Shown one piece after another: positions 34,371-47,028 of a stretch of DNA of 64,000 nt. Source of the stretch: Poronia punctata (lineage: Eukaryota; Ascomycota; Sordariomycetes; Xylariales; Xylariaceae). The number at the start of each line of letters is the position of its first letter. Within the stretch, counting starts at the first letter, position 1. The translations under genes were made by a program, and so were the position numbers. A model generated the notes under the pieces. It was not told the origin of the DNA. It worked only from the letters and a program-made list of their open reading frames with translations, and made no database searches. The DNA lies in NCBI GenBank assembly GCA_022579005.1, contig MU401474.1, positions 62,001 through 126,000 of the forward strand, read 5' to 3'.

Positions 34371-36837
34371 ATGGCCCAGGTAACGGAAGATTCGATTATG
34401 ACGACAAATACAAATACCAAGGTGAACTCGCAGAGATCTCGTACGGTCGACAGAGTCTCTTTCCACACTTGGCAGTAAATAGCTGGAAAGGATGTATGAA
34501 GCCGATCAAAAGAGGTGTGACAAGGATTGGGAAAGAGAAAGCCCCTTGGACGAGCGCTTGCTATCACCAGAGACCGAACGAAGTATAAGATACGCCAAGC
34601 TTCGGGTTGTAAAAGTAAACGTAAACGAATTCCCGGCAAAAGGATCAAGGTGTCTACCGGGACGGGGCCTAGGACGAGATGCCAGCGCACCGGAACCGAC
34701 GAAATAATTTGCGATGCAGCAATGTACACTCGAACCGGTTCGACCCGATATAAATATATTAAAAACGGGGGGTGGGATCGTAGTTGACGATCGAAGTGAA
34801 TGATAATAGGCTGAACTGACGTCTTTCCGAGATTCGAAAAAAGTGATGCTGTTTTACAGGTAATTATTGCATGTAACGCAGGATAAGGCAGTTCCTTCCT
34901 ATCATACTACCGACCTATATAACAAACAGGAGAGAGTGTCGTGCGAGGTGACTCATGAGAGAGAGTGTGTGTGCTAGGCGATACTAAGCAATATAACATA
35001 GCCATGATTAAATTGTATAAGAACATCCTCGTTATATGATGGGATGCTTGATTATTGATCGTCACAAGCGGAAGCATGGAAAACGATAGGGGGGTGTTAG
35101 TTAGATGGAGTTACGTACCTGATTTTACCTACCTTGCCCGCCACCGCACAAAACGCGCAGCAAATAACCCGCAACCTGATAACTGGAAGCTGCCATCAAC
35201 CATCGTGCCTACTCCACATATAATATATGAATGAGGGCCCATGGATGTGGGCGATTTATCGAACTTAGCCTAGGCGGAAGTCAGGCACAATTAACTCGTT
35301 GGCCAGACCAAAGGTAGACAGGTAGGCTGATGCAAAGTTTACACTAAACCAGCCTGCCTGCACTGGTGGACTAGCAACCCTGCATGTAAGCTATCCAAAA
35401 ACCCTGTTGATCAATATGTCGCAACTACGTGTAGGTATTGTGAGATAATCCCCTGCCTCCCTCCTCACAAGAACATGTCGTCCGGCTTGCCGTCGTTTCG
35501 AGAACATCGGTACCTGGCGCAACACAAAGACTTCAAACTCACCCACGTCCACGTTTTATAGCGGCATGACATGCAACCGTAGTCTTGGAAGCGGGACGAT
35601 GACCAGTCAGAAACCAACAGGACCAGCCAGACCAGAGCGCAGGACTGTCAAGGGAAATGCGGAGCTTGTAGTCGTAGCGGCCTTCGGATCCCAGGACCAA
35701 TCCGAATGGTCGGGCGCCACGAAAGGAGATGACATGCAGGATTTGGTCTCTTATCAAGAAGAAGGACCAGGGATGGGGTTTCATGGTCCGGTCAGGTCTA
35801 GGCATATGCCTTGATACGGTTGCAGAAACCGTTGCTGGTTTTCCCCCCTCCTACCACACCCCCGATTGCCGCCACCCCAGCTCCGCTTGGACCCGCCACC
35901 AATAATCATGGCAGCTAGCCACCGGCCGGTGACCGGTCATGTCATCACCTCTTATACTCCCTATTGCCAAAGCATTCTGAAGCAGCACTAAAAACAACTG
36001 TCGTCTTGACGTCTTTGACGATATTTTTCTATTTCGCACACTCATATTCAATATGAGCAGTTATAATATAGCTACAAGCACTTGCTACTGTTTAAGGTAT
36101 GGACGTGTGTCATGTGGGAAGTGGAAATTGGAAATCTTCTGGAAATATGGACTGACGGACCGTTCCTGCATAGGCATTTCGGAGGTTTGGTCCCCGAGCG
36201 ATTAGCTCAGCCACCATGTACCTGTCAAATTTTATAGGCAAGCCACTCTATATGTATTAGACAGATTGTGGCACAGGCAGAATTGCGAATTCTTGACGCT
36301 TCATTTGCACTCGCAGGTAATCCGTGCTTGATTCACACAATACAGATGATCCCATTATTTATCCAGTGCAGGCCACTGATGAATAAACACTATCGCAGTC
36401 AATCCCGTTTAACAATGTCACATTATATCAGATATAAAGTAGGTGGGGAGTCGAAACACAAATAACATCTTATGCCGCTCACTTATCGGGTGTACTATAT
36501 GTTATGTGGTTAAACACTCCTATCGCTTCTTGAACCACCGACGAGGGGCGAGGGGAATACGCGTTAGGAAAAAGGCACCGAATAGTTTCTAAAGGCGCCA
36601 AGGATCAGAAATCCTGGCAAGCGATTCTTTTAATTGGCGTTGACTCATAAATCTCGTGTCCGCAAAAACCACGCAGGCCCCAGACATCCTGGGTGATGTA
36701 CCACGCACAAACAACTCATCCATAACTTCACAGTTTGCTCTGACGTAACCAACAAACCTTTCGGTATCCTCCACCCTACAGTAAGTCTCAGGCCCCCCCC
36801 GAATCTTCGAGGTTAACGAGCGAAAGGACGCCGACTT
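34371..36837. other. Long spacer
   Basis: About 2.5 kb holding the CCC2 upstream region and the 3' flank of the sugar transporter. Overlapping open frames on both strands at 35.54-35.81 kb show no domain. Nothing firm seen. Confidence 0.6.
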
Positions 36838-38967
36838 TCATGTAATGACCTTTTTCTCGTCGGCGTGGGCGTGGTGCGCCTTCTCAGTATCACCTTCGGG
36901 GGCAACGCCCGAGTCAGCCGCTCCCGATGGGCTGCCGGCGCTCCCTCGGATGCCCTGGCCCGGTGCCGCAACCTTGACCTTGCCGAGCTCGATATCACGT
37001 GTCAGCTGGTCCAGCCGGCTAGTCTTCTTCTGCGTCTTCCAAGCGGGACGGCCCGAGTCGAACACCTCGTCCATCTCCTCAAGTGTGTAACCCTTGGTCT
37101 CAGGAGCCATGAGGGTCATGTGTACGAAGGCGGCGCCGTTGAAAGCGGCGAAGATCATGTACATCTTCCAGTTGATGGACCACAGCAGCGGCGGTACTGC
37201 AAAGGCGAGGATCATATTCCAGAACCAGTTCGACGCCGTCGCCAGTGACACGGCCTTAGCGCGCACCTTTCCGGGGAAGATCTCGGCTGGGTATGTCCAG
37301 GAAGTAGGCCCCCAAGTCGTCGCGAATGTGGCGACGAACAGGTAAGACACTGCCACGATCCCCTTGGAGGCGGCCGGGTGACCCTTGACGATCCACGTAA
37401 TGTCCTTGAAGCTTGATCCATCATTGGGCCGGCCGTATACAGCTTGCAGGCTGCCTGGTAACGGAGAAAGAATTAAATCAGGTGGAACGAAAGAGTAAGA
37501 CGAAAGAAACAAAAAAATGGCCTACTTACCGGAAGTAAACAAGAGAACCATCATCAGGAAAGCGCCGATAATCAAGGCAGGCCGGCGGCCGATCTTGTCG
37601 AGGTATAGAATGGCTGGAAGTGTTAGGGCGACGTTGATCACATATTGAACCGAAGCAGTCGTAAGTGGTGATGCGATCTGAGCACCTTCCATTATGTATA
37701 CAATGTAGTACATCATAATGTTCATTCCACTAAGCTAAGTCGAAATTAGAGTCAGTACGCACATGTGTATATAACAGTATCAACTGGTCGAAGTAGGGAT
37801 GAGTTCACCTGCGACCACATTTGAATGCTCATGCCCAAGACAACGCGTCGAAAGATGCGCGGTTGGACTAGCGCTTGAAAGCTCGTGACGGCCTCTTCCC
37901 TCTCAAACCGTAGTGCTTCCTCGATCTCTTTGTACTCGGCAAGGACCTTTGGATGATTAACGTCGCCGCCTCCGTGGAGCGCCGCGAGGACTCTGACGGA
38001 CTCATCCCATCGATCCTTGGACGCTAGCCAACGGGGGCTGTAAGGGAAGAAGAATAGGCCAACGAAGAGAATCACGGCGGGTACCATCTGAATGCCCCAG
38101 GGGATCCGAAAAGCGGACGTAGGCTGGTTAGGATCGTCCGGCCCACCGCCTACCTGCGCGGCGCCATACTGGATGAAGTACTGTATCAGGATACCCCAGG
38201 TGATGGCCCATTGCTGTAGCGAGACCACGCGGCCGCGGATCTCTTTGGGCGCTATCTCGGACTGATATACGGGGACGACGGACGAGGCGATGCCGACACA
38301 CAGGCCTGCTATAACGCGCCCGGCACACAGCATTCCCACGTTGATAGAAGCGCATTGGATGCTTGAAGTCTATCGTCAGATTACGGAGATAACTCGTTTC
38401 CGACAAATTCCACTGTCTGCCGGAATGGGGTGGAGAAGAAAGGGTTTCGTTTATTCAATTTCAGCATACGCAACGACTTACATAGAACCGATGATCCACA
38501 GGACACACGAGACTTGCAGGGCAACCTTTCTGGAGAACCTATCAGCGATAAAGGAACTGGCGAGTGATCCTATACCCGACAACAACAGACTCGTCAGATT
38601 TATATTCCGAATATTCCTAGGCCTACGCCAAGGATTGTATTATAACTTTTAACTTACCGACTAGCGATCCAGCGGGCATAGAAGCCGTGATGCCCCCCTG
38701 ACGGTAGGACACAGGATTGTTGAAGTATCTCTTGTAGGCTTGTGTTCCCAAGACACCACTCATAGAGCTGATATCGAAACCGAAAAGCCCCCCGCCTAAG
38801 ACCATAATCAATTAGCTACCTAGGTAGTCATTACTAGTATCATTTCTTATGACCCTGAGCTCCTCCCCGAGGGTAAGAGTGAAGCGCGATACGCTCCGAA
38901 CAGAAGATCTTGTCTTACCGATAGCGGCGAAGCCGCAGATGAAGTAGATATTGGTGGCCTGATACAT
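36838..38967 (-). CDS. MFS sugar transporter (hexose-transporter family)
   Basis: Plasma-membrane 12-span sugar/H+ symporter or facilitator of the major facilitator superfamily. Six exons (38919-38967, 38658-38795, 38482-38569, 37809-38361, 37530-37734, 36838-37454) give 549 residues. The start MYQATNIYFICGFAAIGGG is typical of this subfamily. Motifs in order: GLFGFDISSMSGVLG; ADRFSRK in loop 2-3; CAGRVIAGLCVGIASSVVP; PYSPRWLASKDRWDE (the common PESPRWL has Tyr instead of Glu here); SQLSGMNIMMYYIVY; DKIGRRPALIIG; PAEIFPGKVRAKA; and APETKGYTLEEMDEVFD near the end. The C-terminal tail of about 80 residues is polar and cytosolic. Introns are 53-123 nt, and every join restores the frame and the family sequence. 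Substrate cannot be told from sequence alone. Confidence 0.92.
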
Positions 38968-41900
38968 GGCGACGGACAGAATATAGGTCTGAATCCCGGA
39001 ATCGCTGGCAAATAAAGGCCTCAGCAGCTCAGAAATCGGGAAATATTTTGAACGTAGGTCTTCGAAGGGACGGGATACTAGCCAATTCTAACGATCGCCA
39101 ACACGATACCTAGGAAGATGTGATGCAGGAAGAAAGGGGGGCTGGACAACCCAGGCCGCGTGCGGGTTGAGGAGAGCGAAGCAGAGCAAGGCAAAACCAA
39201 GCAATCAGAGTAAAGGGAGGAGATACATGTTATAGGCTTGGTTTCTCCGCAGTGTCAAAAGGTTACAATTCTTCTTGACACAACACGACGCGATGCGACT
39301 GAACTCAAGGTAGCTAGGGCACAGACGAATAGCACACACATAAACATTCACCACACATAAGCACATTCACGGCAAGCGACCCACTGAGCAATCAAACACG
39401 GTATCACGAGGAGCATGGTCGTAGTTGTGGCTGGCGCGGTGGTAGCCCATGGTTGGCCGATAATTACCGGGGGGATCTTTTGTAGGATTGAGGGGTCGAG
39501 GCCAGGGAGGAGGACAGAACACAAGGCAGGGCGGAGGAGAACACGGCCAGCGAACAAGATTGGGCCAGATGATTTGCGTATAGTCCCATCTGATGGACAC
39601 TTGGACGGAGAGAAAATAGGCTAGCTCCTTTTCCATGTCGAGAAATTGCGAATTGGTGTCACAAGGGCGGCCAGTTGCGGCGGAGGTTGGCCCTTCAAGT
39701 GTGTCCCCGAAGCAAGCAGAAAAAGGTGATGCCATGTGAATCGAAATGAAAAGGTTGTGCCACTGGTAGATTAGTAGAGGAAAGCACCCAATATGTAGAT
39801 TTGATGGGAATAGAAGGTGTAACCGGCTACATCCTAGGTACCTCCTCCTACCTAAGTATGCCATGTCATAAGGCGGGCCAAATGGAAGGACCTATCCATA
39901 CCTCCCTACCTTTAATTCTGGTCAAATCTGTCGAGTTCTGCATAAGGTCAGTGCCTTAAGGTTCTTTAGGGTAGGGACTCAGAGATGATGTTGTTGTTCT
40001 AGGTGAGTAGTATTTAAATATGTAGTTGGCTTGATTCCGATTCATACCAAGTGACTAATGACGGAAAATAGCAAACTGAGATGCAGATTAGATCGAATTC
40101 TCCGCACCGGGTCTATCCTGGCCTCTTGTACGGATAATGGGAAAGCGGTCCTATCTAGCTATGAATCCGAGAGAGTCAAGCAGCGAACCACACGGCTGGG
40201 ATGTGGGATGTTTGGCCAGGCGTGACATGGCGTTGCAATGGACGGTTAATGCATCCATCCATTTGTAGCGGAAGCTACCTTGTTTGCTCTCAATGTAGGC
40301 GACAGTAATGGGGTGACCACGCCACCTCGACAAACCTAGGATTTTCTACTAACGATGCTCCAGACAACGGGATGGAATTATCTGGAAAGATTGTGCTTAA
40401 CCTCCTTTCGCATCGCACGGCCCATATTACTCTCCCCGACAAAAATGATAATCATGAAGCACGGCGAGCTTCTGATATTTAAAGAGAACGAAGTATGGCC
40501 GCCTGCTTGTGGTGTGGGTAAGCCCAAACAACGGAGAAGTGCGTGCAGCTGAAATTACTTGCATATTGTTGCAGCAAGTAATGACTAATAAATGACTAAA
40601 TTGAGATCTTACCACTGATGAATATTTTGTTTTGGCGATGAGCTGTCTGTCTGTATGTGTTGCTTTGAGGAGACTGCGGGGTGTTGTCCCCTAGACAGGA
40701 TGTGCTGGCCGGGTGGAAAAGCTGATATTGTCTCTACAAACAGGAGTAATGTATTGACCATTAGTCAAGGGGCTGACGGGCTCCTGGATAGAGGAGGGCG
40801 CCTATTGTCCGTCGGCTTGGGACATGACCGGCAACACCAGCACAATGTCTTGGAGGCAGTTACCCGAGAATGCGGACATTGGCGTGCCACGAAAAATCTC
40901 CGAGCCGAAACAAGACATATTAGTGGTAGAGCTGCGAGGTTACACCGGCCCCCATGTCCTTGAACAGAATCACAGTGTGCGTTGAGACAAGCACGACAAG
41001 CACCCATCTACCCTAGAAGATAGAGCATAATCGACTGGAAAAGAGGAAGTCGCCTACCAACTAGATGTAATAATTGAGAATTCCTGGGCCTGAAGAGAGC
41101 AATAGAGTAGGCATATTCCCCCGAGCGATGACTTGCCAGTATAGCGACTGCGACCATACTCCATGTGCCGGGAAGGGCCGTAAGTTCGAGCGGCGAAATC
41201 TAGAATGCTGAACTCTTGCCTTTCTATCAAGTTAGTAACATAAAAGACAAGGTGCGGGGACGGGAGTAAGTGGGTGGGAGTACTGACCTCTCACAATAGG
41301 GTATCTGGCAGCAAGCTTTTCAACAAACACAAACCTGGCATTGCAAATACGTGAGTTTATGTGTTATAGACTAATCTAGCTGTTCAGTCAACTGAATTGT
41401 CTAGTTAGATGGCCAGGTAGGGAGGGGTGCAAGTGGGTGGCCGATAGAAGATTAGCATGCTCCTAGAATAGAGTGAGTAGCATCACCATTAAGTGAACGG
41501 TCGAAGCTTTCCTCTCCAGGGCCAGACATAAAGTTTGGCACCCAGTGAGAAAATTTCGTATCGTGATGCACAGTGCCCACCTCGCGACGCCGCAAATACC
41601 CTCAACTTCACGGCGCGCGTCTCCGGAGCGGAGGCAATCCGGTTCGTCCAAATCTTCAAGTTGTAAAACTGCGACTAGTTAGCAAATAGACCACCCCAGG
41701 ACCCTTCCTGTGCTGCATTCCACATCCCGGAAGAATCCTGGCTCGGGCTGCGAAAACTAAAATTCACCAAGATTAGCCTTGGGGGCATTGCTGCAGTGAG
41801 GTATCCATGAATGAGCCTAATCATATTCTCCCCTGCCACTTGGCTGTGAATCCTAACTTGATCCCATGTGAAAGATGGCAAGGGGTATTGAGGAGTGATG

Positions 41901-42279
41901 AGCAAGCAGGCCGCGTGGCATGCCAGTCGACGTCGAGCTGCAAATCCACCACCCCCATCTCACTATACTACAAGACCGCCGTAGGCAATGTGTGTTCAAT
42001 CCGTGACACACGTAACGCCACAGGAAGGGGTATCTCAGTCCAACAACGCCGTGATCCGTCGTTCGCTCGTCCCTTCTAAATCCGTCCTGGTTAATACCGG
42101 GTATCTCCCTTTTCTCCGTTGGTCCCTTTTCCGCCCAACAGCAACCCACGTCGTGATGCCATCCACCTAGGAATAGAAAGAAAAGGAAAAGAGCAGGCCG
42201 TATCTTCAATTATCCCCCCGGTTGTGTTCTGGGTTGTCTGGCAGAAACTGCTCACTTGAAGCAGCGTCACCCCACAGCA
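38968..42279. other. Long spacer upstream of the sugar transporter
   Basis: About 3.3 kb with only short, overlapping open frames and no recognisable domain. It holds the transporter promoter (left) and the Trf4 3' flank (right). A long promoter or an unannotated non-coding RNA is possible, but neither can be shown here. Confidence 0.55.
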
Positions 42280-44949
42280 CTACCAGAAGCCCTGGCTATA
42301 CTTTGTCCTAGGCGCGTCCACAATGGGAGGTGGTGGGAGATTTTCGCGGGCTATCTTTTCTAGCCATCTCCGTTGGACCTCGAAGGTAGAATATCTCCCC
42401 GCAAACAGTGGACCCAGTAGGGTATTATATGGGTTGTTCGCCGCGGTCTGTTTGCCCTGAGCGGAAAGCATCATAGTCTGCTGGAGGGTGTCATATGCTC
42501 GACTGAAGCAGTCCTGTACGGCGCAGTAGTTGGAGGAACCACCTGAGATGTCGTTTTCTGGGTTGTTCGGGTCAATAATGGATAGTCGATCAAGGTTACG
42601 ATAGACGAGGCTGGTAGCCTTGGCCTACATTTGTTCGTTAGCTCCTAGAATGCGCAATCCGACGCCGTCACATCTAAGCGACAACACTTACCTTGTTGAC
42701 CACCCCGGGCGGGTTCATACGAATGGCGATAGTCTGGTAGTTGAACTCTTTTCCATAGTATCGCAGAAACCTCATGAATATCTCGCCTAGATGTTCCTCG
42801 GCCTTCATCGACCCGCTCTGAACCTCAGGCATCATCTGTAGCAAGTGGACTACCATGCAAATAACGGAGAACCCACCGATACCACCATTGACTGGTTCAT
42901 TAAGACCGCGCATAAGTAGGAAGTGCTTGATAAGCGCGACCAGGGGAGGCATAGCAGGATACTGCTTCTTCCATTTCAGGAAAGTGCCGATGGCTTTCTG
43001 ACCATCCATCTTCTCGAACGAGATATCGACCTTTAATCCAGTATAGTCGTCCGTATACTTGAGGAGTGGCACCTTGGCTCTAACAATGGCATCAATTTTG
43101 TTGCCATAGGCCACCCGTTGCACCTCAAGGTGGCTCTTCATGTGGAAAAGGTACTTCTTCTTGTCGTAGAATGGCTGTTGTCTCCTTTGAATAAAGCCTT
43201 CTGAACAGATGGCAATGTCCATGTCGGCAGTTGGCAAGTAGAGACCAGACATGAATGAGCCAAACGGGAGTACTCTGGCATCCCGCCATTTTCTCCGGAC
43301 AAGCTGGTCAAGCCTTGATACTAGCTCGCGGCGTACCTTCTCCTCAAAATCGCGGGGGCGGACATACTCGTAGAAGTCGACTATCTCCTTGTGCAATCTA
43401 GTCGGAAATGTTGTAATTAGTATGTAGCAGCGTTTTACGGCATGGTAGAATGGTTTCTCACCGGGTGCCTTCATTGGGCGTAGTAGAGTGGTCCACAACC
43501 GCCCATGGGCAAGGATCTTCGCCAGGCGCCGGTTCCCAACCAGCCACGATGCCTCCAGCAGATGCCATCCTGTTGACCTTCTTTAAATGTGCGTGGGGCA
43601 GTTTGATCTCGTCATCAATATTTCTCTTGCGGTTGCCTAGAGAAGTGGAGGCGACAAGGTCCACTGGCGCAGATTTAGTGTCACCTTGTTTGGTAGATCG
43701 GTGCGATTGGGACTGAGACTGGGTGTGCTGGACGGATTGGGGTGGTTGCGTAGGTTGATTGTCGTCGAGAGGAACAGCAGGGTCGGCGGTTTGACTGTGC
43801 ACAGAAACAGGCGGCTTGAGTGGGAGGGCTAGTGATGGGTTGACCGGCGCGGTCGACGTTTGGTAGCCATTGTTAGAAGTATTGATACTTTTAGGTGCAT
43901 TATCCTTTGTGCGCTTCAGCCCATTAAAGCTTGTGGAATGTGCGTTTGTATCCTCTTCATTGGCACCTGCCTGAGGTAACTTGAAAGTGCTGTCGTCATC
44001 TGACAAATCACACGAGATAAAATCCGCAGCTTCAGCCGATACAGCAAGTTTTTGAGCCTCAGCTTCCACGCGTGCTTTACGAATCAGCTGTACAACATCC
44101 TTTTTGCGAGCATTTGTATCTGGGGGCGGAAGAGCAGTATAGGGATCAGGATTTGACCACTTAGGTGCATCCTGAGTTTGGTTTACCGCTGCTGTATTGG
44201 TCCGTGCGCGTTTTGCCGGTGGCTCTGCTGTATTCACATCGGCCTCACCGGTGTCTGAAATGTCCATATCGGTTTCGTCGCTATCGGAAAGATCATCGAT
44301 ATTTCGGTAGGAAGCACGCGCGGTTCTGTCCCCTAGCATTGGTTCGGATTCCTCGTCAAACTTCTTAGACAGTAAAATCCGATCCGACGCCTTTTCTGGA
44401 CCACGTCGCTGATATGGTCCATTGCGACGGGATTGACTGTAAGGCTGTCCACCTCTTGTCCGGCGCGACTCATGGTGGCGCCCAGTGTAGGCATCGCTGC
44501 GATCACTAAAGTTAGGGTTAGGACAAGTTTTAGGCTTTGGGGAAGGTTGAAGGCGCATACGGTCTATAAGAGTTTATGCCGCCTGGCGCGTCCTGTCTAA
44601 AGGTGAACTCGCCACGGGGCGGTCTGTATTCATTGTGATTACCCCTGTTATCTCTTCTATCCCTGGCGTCCCTGTCATCCCTGTTATCCCGGCTGTAGTT
44701 TCTACTGCCCCTATCATCCCTGGAGTAGTCTGCACGGTCGCTATAGCGCAGATCGGAGTAAGGCCCGCGGGGCCTATACTCATCCGATCGATCGCGTGAA
44801 TAGTAGCTATCACGCCTAGGAGGGGCAGACCATTGCTGAGGAGGCGGAGGGGGAGGGAGATCAGATGGGGGCGGGGGCGGCGGTTGGTAGCTGTCGTAAC
44901 GGCCATCATAAGGAGGCCCCGACTGTGAGTTCTGATTGTTCCTGTACAT
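42280..44949 (-). CDS. TRF4: Non-canonical poly(A) polymerase, Trf4/Cid14 type
   Basis: Catalytic subunit of a TRAMP-like nuclear complex that adds short poly(A) tails to aberrant RNAs for exosome decay (family knowledge). Four exons (44561-44949, 43462-44505, 42692-43397, 42280-42624) give 827 residues. The N-terminal half is disordered: proline runs (PPPPPPSDLPPPPPPQQ) and then an R/D/S/Y-rich tract, reminiscent of RNA-binding low-complexity regions. The nucleotidyltransferase core starts near LHKEIVDFYEYVRPR (479-493). It has LPFGSFMSGLYLPTADMDIA, with G524-S525, D536 and D538, and the third Asp D602 in LKVDIS. The PAP-associated part includes NGGIGGFSVICMVVHLLQ. All three catalytic Asp are present. 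Introns are short with good donors and CTAAC-like branches. Confidence 0.93.
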
Positions 44950-47028
44950 CGTGGAACACAACCATACAACTCAAACGTGGATTGGGCTATTTCTTGCAGC
45001 AGCAAGATAGAGTTTTGCGCAAGTCAAAACGCGTAAAGAAGGACTCGAGTTAGACAAGAGTATGGGGAAGAATGAATACTGTCAAGTTAAAGATAACGGC
45101 CAAACCATCTATTGGGGAGGCCAAAAAATAGCACGTCCCAAAAAAAGAATGGGTAGTGGTAAGTTAAGAGCACGTTGATTTCCGGACGTACTCGTAGTCG
45201 CAAAGCAACAAAATTGAAATACCTACCTGTAATAAACTGGGTTTGCCTTGTTAGGTAATCTTGACAGCCCACCCTGGTCCACATATTAGATCGCACCTGG
45301 CAGTTCTTGCCCCTGCAAACTGTGACCTTTTTTTGGTCGGCTATATTTAATGCCGAGACCAATTGCAATTGGTCAGTGTTTTTGCAAGAAGTTGTTTAGT
45401 CTAAACTAGGTCTAAACAGCGTTAGCACTATGTATGTACCTATGTATCTTTACCTAACCCATTCACCTGCCATTCTACGCCTACCTTGAGCCAATTTTAC
45501 GTCATGTGCCTAAACCACGTAAAATGAAAGTAACTCTTGTCCAGGCACATCACGTACCTAAGAAACCTTAGTCTGCCGCTGTGTACGTGTATAAATGGCA
45601 AGTGTTCGACCTAAAATATGTGCATACTAAACAGATCTACTATTTCTTTTAAGCAGATGTGTTGTTTAAGAATGTATCTACAACTCTCTACGTAGGTAGA
45701 CAATGGGGACTAACATAACAACCTTGGGTATATAGGTGTGATTTGTGATCGTGGACTGATCTGAGAAGGAAACATTCATTCATATTAAACACATAGATTG
45801 ATCATATATCGACTATAAGTATCCATGCTTCTTGTGAATAAGTTCCTCAGCTTGTTCCTTATTTATTGGCATGAGGATACTACCTAACCTACCTTATACC
45901 ATGCCTGAACTTAGACAGCACACTTACATGGATAATCAAGCCCTGTATGGTTTGACTTCGGGTTACTTTATGTAAATGAATATCTACTTGGAAAGCAAGA
46001 AGGTGGAAATATACCTGTTTTATAGAGGCTTCAATACTGGTGCGTGTTGATAAATGTCTACCATAGTTAACATAGCATTATCAGTCTACACATATACCCA
46101 GGACAAGCCAGCATTTGATATAGACATGTATCAACTTGAATACTCTCTTAAATGCAGCGGTAAGGCTTGTTATAGTGGTAGAACAATGCTGTCTAATCCT
46201 TAATAGACTTTGTAGAGTCATGTCGGCAACTATTCTTGTGAAAAGGGGCAAGTCCTCCTATTCTTTTATACAAGTTGTCTAACTCTCTTAGTTAGCATCA
46301 CTCCCTACCTTAGTTATTAAGCATGTTATGGCTTAAGTTACATGTGTGACCTACTTGCAAGTCTTGCCCTGACAACTTCACACTTTGACTTGTCTACCTA
46401 TTCTCTGACCAGGAGATTGAAAGAGTGTTTAGTCCTTCGTTCAAGCTTGTCATAGGGGGCAACTCAAGTATGGCCCTGTCTATACACCTTGTTACATATG
46501 AATTTACACCAAGGTATATCAATATCTTCAACTAGATATAAGTGTAAAGAGGCTCATCTTTGTTTAAAGGGTTTTCAAGCTAATAGAAGAGTTCTGGTCA
46601 TTGTGTTGTTTAATTAACCGCCTCACTGACAATAGCAAGAGGAAAGAGCGACCCTGTTGACCATCCTCGTGACTTTGCCAACAACACCCTTTACTGTGTA
46701 AGAATGTAGGTACATACATCCAGAATGTTGGTATGTAGGTACATACATGTAAACACGTTAGCCATAATGGTTCTTATTCCTAGTACAAGTAGAAGGGCTG
46801 TGAAGATTTCTCCGTCTTTGCCCTTCTTGTTTCTCTTCTCTTTACCTATCATGTGTAGAAAGAAAACATCCCTCTCTCTCTCTCTCTCTCAACAAGAGCA
46901 GTAGCCAACAAAACACCACGCGCATAGGGATCGACCTTCTTCTTCTTCCTATTAAATACCAGTTTAATAATAATAACTTTATTATTATTTACCAAAAAGA
47001 ATCAGAAGGCTAGAGTCTCTTCACCAAC
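44950..47028. other. AT-biased spacer
   Basis: About 2 kb between two divergent genes, with a (CT)n run at 46872-46890 and a small inverted repeat near the right end. Repeated words such as TACCTA and TGTAGGTA are common. No gene seen. Confidence 0.6.
46966..46989 (+). repeat. 11-bp perfect inverted repeat in the presumed 5' leader
   Basis: Arm AATAATAATAA (46966-46976) is complementary to TTATTATTATT (46979-46989) with a 2-nt spacer. It ends 39 bases before the ATG at 47029. It can form a weak AT-only hairpin in the mRNA or a cruciform in DNA. Confidence 0.7.

Noticed and set aside
35539..35814. Two overlapping frames of 80-90 residues on opposite strands
   Set aside because: No domain on either strand and no splice partners.
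40655..42209. Scattered 60-120 residue frames in the long spacer
   Set aside because: Short, in all frames, without domains or consistent splice joins.
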